A stretch of DNA of 64,000 nucleotides, from positions 759,871 to 823,870 of the forward strand of contig GG745331.1 in NCBI GenBank assembly GCA_000151295.1. The letters are read 5' to 3'. Position numbers and translations under genes: made by a program. The DNA is from Allomyces macrogynus ATCC 38327. Taxonomy: Eukaryota > Blastocladiomycota > Blastocladiomycetes > Blastocladiales > Blastocladiaceae. Below, piece by piece: positions 22,078 to 33,165 of the stretch. The notes under the pieces are model-generated. The model did not search any database. It worked only from the letters and a program-made list of their open reading frames with translations, and had not been told where the DNA came from. The stretch's first letter is position 1; each line of letters opens with the position of its first letter.

Positions 22078-23804
22078 GACGCTTGGGGCGAATCGAATAG
22101 GTGGTGGTTGGGCGGCGGCGGCCGGGCTCTTGTTGGGTTGGCGCAGAACAGCCGTGGCGCGGCACACGGGAGGCTGGCGCGCGTGTAGTGCAGGCAGCGT
22201 CGAGCGCTTGTTTCGCTCGCTGGTAATTTATCGACGTCGGCGTCGTTAACCACGTCGATGACGGTATGCGGTCGTGGATGACTTTCTGGTGGTGACGACG
22301 GTGTGATCAGTGAGCAAGAGTCAGACGGCCGCGCCCGCCTGGCCACTCCTCGGTTGGTACCCTAATCCGCCCCCACGTGCTGCAACTCTCTTCTGTCTCG
22401 TGAGCACCGTGTCAGGGCAGAAACGCCACGCGAAAAGCTGCGCCGATCAATGGTCGATGTGTCATCCAAGTCAGGCAAATGCACCCACCACGTCAACCAC
22501 AAGATGCGCCGGCGGTCAGACCGACCACCTCTTCTCCCCGTTCCTCTCACCTGCTGCACATCGACACCGTCCGCGATCAGCGTGACCAGGGGATGACGAT
22601 CCATGGAGCGAGCGCGGTTCAAAGGATTCATTTGAAATACCTTGACGCGATCATTCCCACTATTTTATTGCACAGGTTGCTACACGCATGCAATTGCAGG
22701 GTGGGTTCTGTGCTTGTTTCCATCCATCAATCACTCTCAACTCCCTGATGCTTCGATTGCTCGCCTTTATGGTTGCGCTTCTCTTCTCGTTTCTTGATAT
22801 GCTACCCCTTTTCCACCCGGTTGTGGCTGGGATAAATGTCTTGCTTCCACTTCAGGCCAAGCTTTCTCAACTCCTGCATTTCCTCCTCAGTCCATTGATC
22901 TCATTTTCCTGCGATTTTGCGTGAATATAAGCAGCTCCGTCTTTGATCATCTCATTGCTGCAGACCGTGTGTCTGGCTGGTTGATCATTGCTTTGGACTC
23001 CTCAATCAGTGGGCACAGAGGGTGGGAGAGCTTGGCAGGAGCAGAGGACTGGGGATGTCATTGTAACTTTGACCCGCCCAGACTTGACTCGAGTATCGAT
23101 TGGGGCAGCCGTTGAGGCTCAAACCACATACAACATCGACCACAACCAGCAACATGCAAGAGCAGAATTGAGGCCTCAATGAAACATTCCATTTCATGTC
23201 AGTTGCACACCCATAGTTGTGTGGCACAAACTGCAACATAATCAACCAAAGATGCAAGACAACGACAAGCCGAAACATCATGTTCACGCCCATTCAGGAC
23301 AGCAATCATGTAGATAACCGTTGACTCTGATTCGATGCCATCTAGCACAGTGTCAACAGTGCACAATGATGCTTTGCTAGCCGTACATGTTGGGCTGTAC
23401 CCGCTGCGAGTCACGTATCGTCATGAGCGACGTGCCGTGTGTTGGTCGTTGATTTTGCCTTTTTTGGGTCGGGCATGGTTGAAAGGCGATATGGGATAAT
23501 GCGCGCTTGTGGTTACAGTCCCTTTCTGATCAGGCACAGCAATGGCGCACCCCCACGGTTGACAACGTCCAAGTCGTGGGTTGAGCTCGAGCTTCCAACC
23601 AAAACAATATTATTATGACGGCTGACAGCAAGAAGGCGTTCGCTGTTGGTTTGGTGATTGTCTGCCAAATCTGCTGACACAACGGTTCATGCTGCTGACT
23701 GAGACGTGTTGCGGAGTTGATGCCTGGTTGGAGATTAGCAGCCAACTGAACGAAAACCAAACGAGACCCGACGGCCAGCCTGAGTGACCGACCAGCAACC
23801 CAAG
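22078..23804. other. Gene-free, AT-richer region
   Basis: About 1.7 kb between the divergent exportin-T and hydrolase starts. From about 22640 the composition falls to around half AT and CpG becomes less frequent, though far less so than at 50-54.6 kb. No ORF resembles a known protein. The flanks must contain two promoters; the middle could be a decayed insertion. Confidence 0.45.
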
Positions 23805-25490
23805 ATGCTCGCGCTCGACACGCTCAAATATCTGGTCCCACTCCTCCTCGGCGTACTCATCGCCTGCCACTCTTCGCACAGGACGCTCTCCACCGCGAAG
23901 AACACCATGGAATCAACCTCGACACCATCCACGACCACTCCCGACCCATCCACCATGTCTGCTGCTGCTGCTGCTGCCTCCACGCGCCCGTTCACGTCGC
24001 GCATTCCGGCGTTTTTGCGCCCGTCAAGATGCTCGCAGTCGTCTTCGGACCAACCCGCCGCGATTCCAGAGCCGGACCCGGCCACGACCACGGCCGACGC
24101 GCCTTTCACGCACGTCGAACACATGCACAAACGCAAGCACGTCCTCAGAAAGCTTTACTCGTGGTACTGGCCGACCGACGCGGTCGCGGCGCACAAGGCC
24201 GAGCAGGCGATTTTGACGACGCTGCCGTTTTACCAGTCGCCGGACGCGGATGCCGACGCGCCGGCGCCGGCCAACTCGCAGCTGCAGCCCGTGCGCGCGC
24301 GGTCCGGATTTGTCGACTCGGCGGCTCCCGGCAGCGCTGTGCCCGCGCTGATCAATACGCTCGTCGTGGAGCGCACCTGCGATGCCGACCAGTCCAACGC
24401 GACAGGCGCCAAGAAGACGCCGATTGTCCTGACGCACGGGTACGGCGCAGGGCTCGCCATGTGGTACCGCAACCTGCCGGCGCTCGCGACCGGGCTTGTT
24501 GCGCAGCGCGGGCACACGCTCTACGCGATCGACTGGCTCGGCATGGCGCGGTCCGCGCGCGTACCGCTCCCGCCACTCAACAGCAAGAACGATCAGGCGA
24601 CCGTCGACGCGACCGAGACGTACTTTGTCGAGTCGCTCGAGCGGTGGCGCGCGCGTGTCGGCGCCGACAAGATGATTCTCGTCGGGCACTCACTCGGTGG
24701 GTACTTGTCGGCCGTCTACGCGCTCAAGTACCCGGAGCGTGTCGAGAAGCTCGTGCTCGTGAGTCCCGTTGGGGTGCCTGATGAGCCCGAGGCCGTGGCC
24801 GCGGCTGCTGCCGCAGCGGCGGCGGCGAACCGGGTCGAGGGTGCGGCCGGCGATGGCCAAGTCGATAGCGAGACTGCCAACTTTGCCGCTGCAGCCATGT
24901 CGGACACGTCCCCGATCACCTCGTCGTCGGGATCCGACCCAACAGACGCGACTGCTGCAGCACCACAACCATCCGGTCGCCGCCCACCTGTCCTCCCACC
25001 GCACCTCGCCGTCCTCCGCTCGACCTTCGGGTACCTGTGGAACAATGGATTCACGCCCTTCTCGCTCGTCCGATTCGCCGGCCCCTTTGGCCCGCACCTG
25101 ACCAACGCTTACACGACGCGGCGATTCGCGCACCTGTCGCCCGAGGAGATTGACAGGCTGCGCGAGTACATTTTCCACGTGAACACGGGCGACACGCCCG
25201 CTGGCGAGTTTGCGCTCAACGCGCTGCTTAAGTTCCGCGCCTACGCCAAGTCACCGCTCAAGTACCGACTCGCGCCGCTGTTTGGGCGTGTGCCCGTCCG
25301 GTTTGTGTATGGCGACGTCGACTGGATGGATTCAAAGCACGCGGTCGAGGTTGTCAAGGAGACAGCCCCGCACATGGCGACGGACCGTGTCGTGCGCGTC
25401 GTGGCGGGAGCCGGGCACCAGGTGTTCTTGGATAATCCGCAGGCATTTGACGAGGAGCTGATTCGGATCGTGGATGAGCAGGGGCTCTAG
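23805..25490 (+). CDS. Alpha/beta-hydrolase of the ABHD4/ABHD5/Cld1 family
   Basis: This is a lipid-metabolism hydrolase; relatives are the mitochondrial cardiolipin phospholipase Cld1, the acyltransferase Ict1 and animal ABHD4/5. It is a single exon of 561 residues from the ATG at 23805, which gives an early hydrophobic segment (LVPLLLGVLIAC); the ATG at 23908 is an alternative start. The fold shows LTHGYGAG (oxyanion loop), YAIDWLGMARS, GHSLGG with the nucleophile Ser near residue 296, YGDVDWMD (likely acid) and GAGHQVFLDNP (catalytic His near 538). The HX4D box HVNTGD (about 458-463) is the acyltransferase signature of the family. A low-complexity insert of about 80 residues separates the core from the cap (VLRSTFGYLWNNGFTPF). 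A full Ser/Asp/His triad suggests an active enzyme, unlike ABHD5. Confidence 0.85.
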   Translation: MLALDTLKYLVPLLLGVLIACHSSHRTLSTAKNTMESTSTPSTTTPDPSTMSAAAAAASTRPFTSRIPAFLRPSRCSQSSSDQPAAIPEPDPATTTADAPFTHVEHMHKRKHVLRKLYSWYWPTDAVAAHKAEQAILTTLPFYQSPDADADAPAPANSQLQPVRARSGFVDSAAPGSAVPALINTLVVERTCDADQSNATGAKKTPIVLTHGYGAGLAMWYRNLPALATGLVAQRGHTLYAIDWLGMARSARVPLPPLNSKNDQATVDATETYFVESLERWRARVGADKMILVGHSLGGYLSAVYALKYPERVEKLVLVSPVGVPDEPEAVAAAAAAAAAANRVEGAAGDGQVDSETANFAAAAMSDTSPITSSSGSDPTDATAAAPQPSGRRPPVLPPHLAVLRSTFGYLWNNGFTPFSLVRFAGPFGPHLTNAYTTRRFAHLSPEEIDRLREYIFHVNTGDTPAGEFALNALLKFRAYAKSPLKYRLAPLFGRVPVRFVYGDVDWMDSKHAVEVVKETAPHMATDRVVRVVAGAGHQVFLDNPQAFDEELIRIVDEQGL

Positions 25491-25818
25491 AACGCGCGGA
25501 CGCGTTGTCCTGCTCATTGCTGATTCGATTTTTTACCCTGTCGCAGGTTTGTTGTCGTTTTTCTTTCTATAGCAATCCGTCTCTGCTGATGAAGCATGGC
25601 CTGATCCGTGTTTCCAACGGACTCGTCTTCAAGGAAGGCAGGTCAGGCCTGAGTCTTTGTGATGGTTGTGGCAAGCAGGAGATATGCGTCATTCCCCCAA
25701 GCAACGGATCATGTGTAATGCGCTGACCGGCCAAGCAGAATCACCACATCGCGTTTCTCCACCGTTTGCACCATCACGCAAAACCACACTCAACAGACCA
25801 GAACGATCAGCTCGCAAG
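25491..25818. other. Intergenic region, hydrolase to Ipi1
   Basis: About 330 bases of lower GC content with no gene seen; probable promoter of the Ipi1 gene. Confidence 0.4.
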
Positions 25819-28800
25819 ATGGTGCAAAGCAAGAAGAAACAAAAGAAGAATAGTGACTTTTCGGTCCGCATCCATGACCCGGCCAGCTGCGACTTGGACG
25901 GCCTCAAGAACCGACCATTTATGGCTGGAAAAATGAGATCAACTCGCAGATTCAATCAAAATGGTAGCGGGAAATCGCTGATCAAGCAAAATGATACGCC
26001 GGCCAATAGAAAGTCAAGCTCAAGGTCGGCAAGGCCAAGCCGGCCTCGTCTAGCGCCACGACGATTGAGCTAAAATCGAGGAGTATGCAATGAACCAAAA
26101 CGAACGGACACGTACCGCAACGCTTGCACTGACCGTGCTGCTGGATCATTAGCGCTCGTGGTTCCCGGCCAGGCCCTCACGACCGACAAGACGGATGTGG
26201 CCAAGACGCGGCGCAACTTGACGCTCAAGGAGCTCCTGTCGCACTTGCGCCATCACAATGCGGCCGTGCGCAAGGAAGCGCTCGCAGGTATTTCCGAGCT
26301 CATGGACGCGCATGATACGCTGCTCTACCAGCACCTGGGCACGATCATGGAGGCGCTCGTCCCCGCCATGAACGACGAGGTGGGTGCATTTCGCTGAGGT
26401 GTCTGTACCGGGCGGCATTTCGATTCAGGTCGTGACTAATTATGCGGCATTCCCTTCACTAGTCACCATCGGTCCGAACTGCGCTCTTGACCCACATGAA
26501 GCGCGTGCTGTCCTCGCTCGACTCGGTTCGTTTGTTCAATTATCGTGCTCAACCCCCCTGCACACCCTCCTGACCGCCATGATGTCCGCGAATAGCAACA
26601 CATCCACCCGTTTGTCGCGCTCTTCATGATGTACCTGACCTCGGCCATGACGCACATTTTCGAAGACATTCGCGTCGACGCGCTCAAGTTCCTCGACCTC
26701 TGGATCGAGCAGTGCCCGCGCCTGCTGCTCCCGCACACGAGCCAGATCCTCGCCAACTACGTCGGCATGCTCGCGGGCGCCGACGGCAAGTCCGACGACC
26801 TCGTCATCGCGGCCAACCCGAACGGCAAACTCTCCAAGGCGCGCGTGCGCCTGACCGTCTTCTACTCGCTCGCGCAGTTCCTCAACCTCGTGCGCGAACA
26901 CCAGGCGTCGGCGTCGCCGAAATCGATGCCGCCGCACTTGACTGGCATGCTGAGCCCCATGGGCGACGCCATGACCTCGGGCGCGCTCTGGCACGTTCTC
27001 CCGCCGACGGCACCCGTCACGGCTGAACTCCCGTTTAACCTGTTCCAAATGGGATCTGAGGCCACGAGCTCGCACAATGCTACTTACTCCTTGCACGACC
27101 CGGCGTCCGTCCGCGCTCTGATCGACTCTGTGACCCCGGCGGTGCTCGCGTTCTGGATGGAGTCGGCGGGTCCCGTCCTCTCCAAAGCGCAGGTCGTCGC
27201 CGGCGATAACTTGGACGTGTGCGCCGCCGCCGTGCAATTGCTCTCCACCCTGTTCCGGTTCCTCGCGGCCGATGGCACCACCGAGCACGAGGCCGACGAC
27301 GGGACCACCGCGCAGGCGTGGCTCGCGGCTTACCGGTCCAAGACGTTGCGGCACATGGCGCCCATGTTCCCATTCGGTACTGGCAAGCAGTGCGACGCCC
27401 GCGTGCGGTCAACGCTCATGGAAATGAACCTGCACTTTGTGGAAGTGCTAGCTCGCGTCGACCCAAGTAATATGGCCGCGGCCATGGCGTACATGGAGCG
27501 GACGTTTACGTTCGCGGCCGCGGGGGCCGATGCCAAGGCAGCGGCGGCAGCTCCGGCGATGAACTTAACGGCCGAGCAGTTTGGCGTGGTCGTGCCGGCG
27601 CTCGACGCATGTCTGCGCATCTCGGACTCGTTGCTCGACCGCATGCTCGATTGGTGCCACCGACTGCCTATGACGCACCCGACGCGCGCGATTGCGACAC
27701 GGTACTTGGTCGTCAAGCTGATGGTGCGTTGGTGCGAACGGATTTTGTCACAACTAGCTCCACAAGCTCATTTTTTTTTTTTTGCACACAGGAGAAGACC
27801 CCCAAGGACTTCAAGTCGGTCGACCTCGTCCGCACGTTCACGCTCGGCCTCGTGCGATACATTTGGGAGCTCAAGCTCGACTCGCCCGAAACGACGACGC
27901 GCGTCCTCGAGTACCTCCGGCACGCCCTGTACGCGCGGTTGTGTATGACGACGACGCTGCGCGCGCAGCTTGCCAATGGGATCGCCGCATTTTTCAGCGT
28001 CGCGACCAAGAAGGGTGCGTTCTGCTGATCCTCGCAATTGCAGAGTTCAAATGCTCACTTCCTTGATTTGATAGGTGTCCTGTACGGCCCATTCCTGCAG
28101 GCCAGCGAATCAATCCAGACCATGGTTCTCGACACGGTGCGCTACCTGGAAAAGGACATTACCGAGGCGCTCGTCAAGGCTATTGTCCGGTGCCTGCTCG
28201 GTACGACCGCACCTTCACTCTTGCGCTCCATCGACCCAGATCGCTCACGTTTCTCGTATCTAGTCCCAACCGTCTCCATGCCCGTCGTCTCCCGCGCACT
28301 CTACCTCTTCCAAGCGCACCTCACCCCCGCACTGTTCGTGAGCACCCTCTTGACCGTCAGCATCGGCGCGATGCTTGAAGACTTGGCCACGCTCGACCGC
28401 GTCATGGACGTGGCCGACTACGTGCACCACCGGCTCGTGACCACAGGACTCGCGCAGCGCACGCGCGGGAAACGCAAGTCCACCTTGGCGAGACGCGACG
28501 ATACCGAGTCGATTGATGCCGAAATCGTTCTGGATGCCGCGGCGTACGTTGCTCGGCAACAGGCGATTCAGGATCTGGTGCGGATGTTCTTGTGGCAGCC
28601 GGGTATGCCGCCGGCGCGCGAGTTGGCACAGGCGGTCGAGGCGGCCGTGGAGCCGATGGTCGACGCGGCAGTGGGGGGGAAGTTGCCGGTGCCGGTGTCG
28701 CTCTGGGTCGCGACGTTGGTGCATGGGACACGGAGTAAGGCGAAGGAGGGGGGATGGGAGGAGGTGGAGAAGGGTGCGGGCGAGCAGGAGGAGGAGCGGA

Positions 28801-28925
28801 AGGGGTCGGACGCGGTGCACAAGTGCCTGGCGGTCGTGGAGAAGACGATTTCCGAGTCGGACGCGCCGGAACGACACCCGCTGTTCACGGTTGCGCGCGA
28901 TTTGCTGGCAGCGTTACGAGAATGA
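25819..28925 (+). CDS. IPI1: Pre-rRNA processing protein Ipi1/TEX10
   Basis: A subunit of the Rix1/PELP1 complex that works with Rea1/Midasin in 60S maturation and ITS2 processing. The exons are 25819..25863, 26010..26082, 26153..26379, 26463..26525, 26596..27723, 27792..28014, 28075..28200 and 28264..28925, 848 residues. Early family hallmarks are spread over tiny exons: KKKQKKNSDFS, KVKLKVGKAKP, VVPGQALTTD and LTLKELLSHLRHHNAAVRKEALAGI. Then PSVRTALLTHM and TSAMTHIFEDIRVDALKFLDLW continue the HEAT-like array. The last proposed intron (28201..28263) is 63 nt with no stop, so it could also be retained (869 residues); its atypical codons argue for removal. The C-terminal half is helical and ends in a Lys/Glu-rich stretch. 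Confidence 0.9.
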
Positions 28926-29165
28926 ATATTGATCGCGGTTTTGCATTTTTTCGAGATCATTTGGGCTCAAATCGAGATGGAAAGAAATTGTCTCGCAGCG
29001 GTCACACGTAAATCACATGCAAATGCGATGCATTTCTGCTTTTCGAAGTTGATTGATCGCGAATTATAAATGGCTTCGTTACTGTCGACAACTCGGTTTG
29101 GACCCATTCCACGACCACGACCGAACCACGACTAGCTGCAACCGTTTCATAGCCTACTATCCACC
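28926..29165. promoter_or_regulatory. Short intergenic region upstream of mL41
   Basis: 240 bases of lower GC between two genes in the same orientation. It should contain the Ipi1 3' end and the mL41 promoter. Confidence 0.35.
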
Positions 29166-29637
29166 ATGTCGTTCCGGTCGAATCTCGTCACGATGCTCGC
29201 GCGCGGCGCCTCGCGCAAGCCGCTGTCTCCAAAGGGCGGGAACAAGAACTACTACAAGGGCACCGGGTCCAAGGCGATGGGCCAGTTTGTCGAGGGCAAG
29301 TCTGAGTACCGGATCATGCCGTCGAAAGTGCGCCAGTTTGTCGTGCCGGATTTGACGGGGTTTAAGGTCCGTTTTTATCGGATGTTGCTTGAGATTTGCC
29401 GCGACTGACTGGGCCACTTGGGTTCGCCACGACTGACCGGGTCGCTTGGGTTTGCCACGGCTGACCGGGTTTGCCGCGACCGGTTGAGTCGCTTGAACTC
29501 ACTCCGAACGGCTGGTCCGCTGTCCTGAACAATCGACTGACGACGGTTGACCATGTATGTAGCTCAAGGCCTACGTCTCGTGGGCGGTCGAGGCCCCCAA
29601 GGCAGCGCTGACCAAGGAGGATTTCCTGCGCAGCTAG
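29166..29637 (+). CDS. MRPL27: Mitochondrial large-subunit ribosomal protein mL41 (Mrpl27)
   Basis: A component of the mitochondrial 54S/39S ribosomal subunit. The exons are 29166..29366 and 29563..29637, joined in phase 0, 91 residues. The basic N-terminus (SFRSNLVTMLARGASRK) doubles as a targeting sequence. The conserved core has GGNKNYYKGTGS, then KVRQFVVPDLTGFKLKAYVSW across the intron. The intron is 196 nt, longer than its neighbours, and carries short tandem repeats. Confidence 0.9.
29400..29500. repeat. Degenerate tandem repeat inside the mL41 intron
   Basis: About three imperfect copies of a unit of roughly 25-33 bases built on CGACTGACCGGGTCGCTTGG and GGGTTTGCC. The repeats lie entirely inside the intron and explain its extra length. 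Confidence 0.7.
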
Positions 29638-29959
29638 ACGGCCATCAGGGTCGTTTCCGTTTCCCTCGTTTTGTCGTTCGAGTGTACAAATTTATCCCTA
29701 GGCCTCATTCCTGATTCTGAACGACGCAGGCGAACCAACGAGGATAGCGAAAGACTAAAACGGACCCAGATTCGAATTGCCCACCCACGAAGCTGCAAGA
29801 AAGCCACGGCTGTGCACTACCTATCCCGGCCGCGCGATAAACAATACCTACAACGCACACGTCGCCCTCCCCTCCCTCCATCCCTCCTTCCAAGTCCCCC
29901 AACCGGCAAGTCTCCTCTCCAACCAAAGTCGTCTCCACCCTCCCTCTTTGTCTCTCGTA
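29638..29959. other. Convergent 3' region, mL41 / phosphatase
   Basis: About 320 bases between facing stop codons with no gene. Pyrimidine-rich on the plus strand. Confidence 0.4.
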
Positions 29960-32248
29960 TCACACCGAATGCGCACGAGGCGCCTGATCAGCCTCCTGCG
30001 ACTCGCTCGCCTCTTCCTGGCCCGGTGTCAAGAAAATTTCGAGTTCGCCGCCGCCATCCTGGTTGGCCCCACCAATTTCGCGTAAGACCGAGAAGAAGCC
30101 AATGTTGGGCGCGACCGCGGGCCGCTTTTCCTTGACGTGTGCCCAGGCGCGGTCAAACGAGTACCCTTGGTGCATGATCAGGTAGGCCATGACGGCCGTC
30201 GCCGACCGCGACTTGCCGGCCTTGCAGTGTACGTAGACATTGAGGTTCTTGGCGCGCGCTTGGTCTGAATCACCAAAAAGACAGGGTCAGTTCGGGCCAT
30301 CAACCGCGCATCATCCAGGCGGCAACCGTAGTACCAATAAACGCCGTCGCATCCTTGAGCACCAACTCAATCTTCTCATCCGCCGAATCCAGGCACGGGA
30401 AATGCTTGTACATGGGCATCGCATGCGCCGCCGGCGGCGGGACCTCGGCCGCCATGTTCAGAATGGCCCCAATCTGCAACTGCTCCAACGACTGCCGCGC
30501 CGCCGCCGGGTTATGCCCAAACAAGTCCGGACCGAGCCACAGCCATTCGAGAATCTGCGACGGTTCCAGGTCCTGCGGCGTCGTTGGCGTCTCGAGCGGA
30601 GACTCCATCTCGGGCGACAACAACTGCGTCTGTGGGGCCAGTGCGGCCGCTGCCGCAGCGCGCGCCGGATGGATCGGGGACACGGCGCTCTCGTCCTCTT
30701 CCGCGAGCGTGTGGCTGAGGATCGCACCGGTATTCGCGGCTGCGGCCGTCGTCGCCAGCCCGGGACTCACGCGCGCCAGCGCGATCGGGACCGCGCCCGT
30801 CGACAGACGCCGCATCCCGCCGTTCGGCAAGGCGCTCGGCGGCGGAACGTCGCCTCCCACCGGCGCCGGTGCGGCCGCGGCCGCGCCCGACGGCCCAAGG
30901 CTCAGACTCATCCGTTTCGGCCGCTGCAAGTTACTTGTGCGCAGCGAAAACGAACTCGTCCGCTGGAACGGTGCCGACGAATCAAACGCCAAACTCGCGA
31001 CCGCTTCTGGCTTCGCCGTCGCGGCTGCAGGCCCGACGAGGTGCGCCGCGGCCCCGTCCACCTGCACGAGTGACTGGAACCCTCCATCGAGCAAGTACAC
31101 GCACCGTCCTGGTTGAGACAGCAGTTCGTTCGAAACGGTCCAGACGACCGACCCGGGCGCGCCGTGCTCGGCCATGGTTTCGTCAAAGACGATCGCGATG
31201 TGGTCGGTCGCAAGAAAGGCGTCGCGGAACCGGTCGCGCTCGGTTTCCGGGAACACGAGAGATTCGAGCACGACGCCGCGCACGGACGTGCGCCGGCCAG
31301 TCGGGGCGGGGGCCGACATGGGCCGCGCGTTCGGGGTGGTGGCGAGACTGGCGGCGGTGGGGGCCGGACCAGAACCGGTGTTCTTGCGCCACCGTTTTTG
31401 GAGGATCGGTGGTGCGTAGACGTTGAAGCTGTTGGCGAGGTGGATCGATTCGTAAATGTCGGGCACGCGCGTATCGAGCAGGAACAGCGGCTTGGATTCG
31501 GCTAGCCACGTGGCGAGTTGTTGCGGGGTGATGGTCGCGAGGGTGGTGCCGGGGGACTCGGGCGAGGGCGAGGTCGAAGTAGGGGCCGATGTCGGCGCGG
31601 CGGGAGCTGAATCTTGAGCGGCGGTCGTCTCCGTCTCGGCGTGGGCGGAATCCTCAACGGGCGGCGACGCATCGGTTTTGTCGGCAGTGGCGGGCTCGGT
31701 CGATGGCCCGTCGCCGTCGGTGGACGCGCGGTTCAGTGCCTCGAACGACCGCCGAAGCCCCTTGAGCGCGCTCGAGAAGGACGAAAAGGGCTTCTTCTTG
31801 GTCGACGACGTCGACGATTCTAATCCATTTGCGTATTCGAGTTAGGCCAAAGATTCGTACGACGGTGCACCGTTTAGGACCAAGACGTACCCTTCTCGCG
31901 TGCCCCCTTACTCTCCTCATCATTCAACGTCGTCAGAGTGCCGGCACTCGCATGGAGCTTGCTCTTGCTCAGCGCGCCGGATTTTGCGGGCGGATCCGGC
32001 AGCGCCGAGTCGTCCTGCGGTTGGTGCGGCGAGACGGGCGAGTCGGCGACGACCGTCGACTTGAGAATACGCGTCGTCGTCGCGTCGCGCAGCGAGGTCT
32101 CGACCGCGAGCTCTTTCATTGACGCGCGCGACCCGTTGTTGGCCGTGGCGTTAACATCAGCGTCGGCGGTGATCTCGGTGCCGCCACCGGTGGAGCCGGT
32201 GAGGAAGTTGAGCGCGCGCAGCGAGAGCGACGGCTTGAGGTTCGACAT
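29960..32248 (-). CDS. Rhodanese plus dual-specificity protein phosphatase (MAP-kinase-phosphatase-like)
   Basis: The exons are complement(29960..30264, 30335..31819, 31891..32248), phases exact, 715 residues. A Ser/Thr-rich N-terminal region leads to a rhodanese/Cdc25-like domain from about residue 210 (QLATWLAESKPLFLLDTRVPDIYESIH, in two parts), as in MAP kinase phosphatases. A long Ala/Ser-rich linker follows. The phosphatase domain starts ILEWLWLGPDL, carries the general-acid loop FPCLDSADEKIE and the P-loop HCKAGKSR, with the catalytic Cys near residue 628 and the Arg six residues later. The strand after it is SATAVMAYLIMHQGYSFDRAW. It should dephosphorylate Tyr and Thr of MAP kinases, but the docking motif cannot be judged by eye. 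The tail is acidic (GQEEASESQEAD). Confidence 0.87.
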
Positions 32249-33165
32249 GGCGGAAGAAGTGATTGATCGTGGTCACTGGATTGGGTCGGATCAAGCGCGA
32301 CGCGCGCAGGCGTGCGAGGTGGGGTCGGTCAAGGGGGAACCGTGCCGCACGAGAGCGCGGCAGGGCGGGAAGGGCGCAATTCGTGCAACAGAGGAGACGG
32401 CGTCGAGGGCGACAACGTGAATGGGGCCAGTGGGGAGCGACTGAGGGCCAAGTGCACCAGCGCAGCTAGGCGAGCCGACACGAGTTCTGGCCAGACGGGC
32501 GCGAGGATCAGGAATTGCGGGGAGTCGGATCGCAGCGGCCAAGGGCAGATTGTGCCAAACCAGGTCGTCGGCGTCGCGTTGGTGGTGGTGGTGGTGGTGG
32601 TGGTCGCCGTTTTGCAGGCCAGCCGGGGCCAGCCGCGGAGCACGAAGGTGGGAGACATGGGCTCTTCTGCCCCCCGCGCGGTCACGTTGGAATTAAGGGA
32701 GACTAAACCGCAATGTTTTTCCTGTCCACGGGCACACTCCACCCTCTCTCCACTGGCGCGTTGTCGTCGACCAAGTCTGCGCCAGCCGTCCTCGTCGCTA
32801 GACCCGCTCGCTGGCTCGCCAAGTCGCTGCAAACGCGCCATTCACCCCCCTCTCTCCTCTCTTCTCACGTTGCGCTCGCTGGCCGAGCCTTCTCCCCGGC
32901 TCCCTGCACATCCTCTCTCCGCTCCATCACCCTTCTGCTCATTTGCACCGGCCGGCCCGGACAGAGCACGACTAGAAGCTCGACACGCGCTCTCGGCCCC
33001 CTTTTCCGGCACTTTCACCCTATTTCCGCGGCTGATCTTCGAGCCTTGACCGATTCTCGCGACGTGTCACGACCGACGCTCGCTCCATATTCCCCCGCGC
33101 GACTCGCGGGTAGACCGACTCTATACTTCTTCGGCCGAACGACGACAACGACGAGATAGACGACC
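32249..33165. promoter_or_regulatory. Divergent intergenic region, phosphatase / ADAM
   Basis: About 0.9 kb between two starts that point away from each other. It contains a (GGT)n run at about 32581-32604 and long pyrimidine-rich stretches near 32820-32950 on the ADAM side. No gene is seen. Confidence 0.45.
32581..32604. repeat. (GGT)n microsatellite
   Basis: About eight perfect GGT units in the divergent promoter region between the phosphatase and ADAM genes. Confidence 0.85.
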
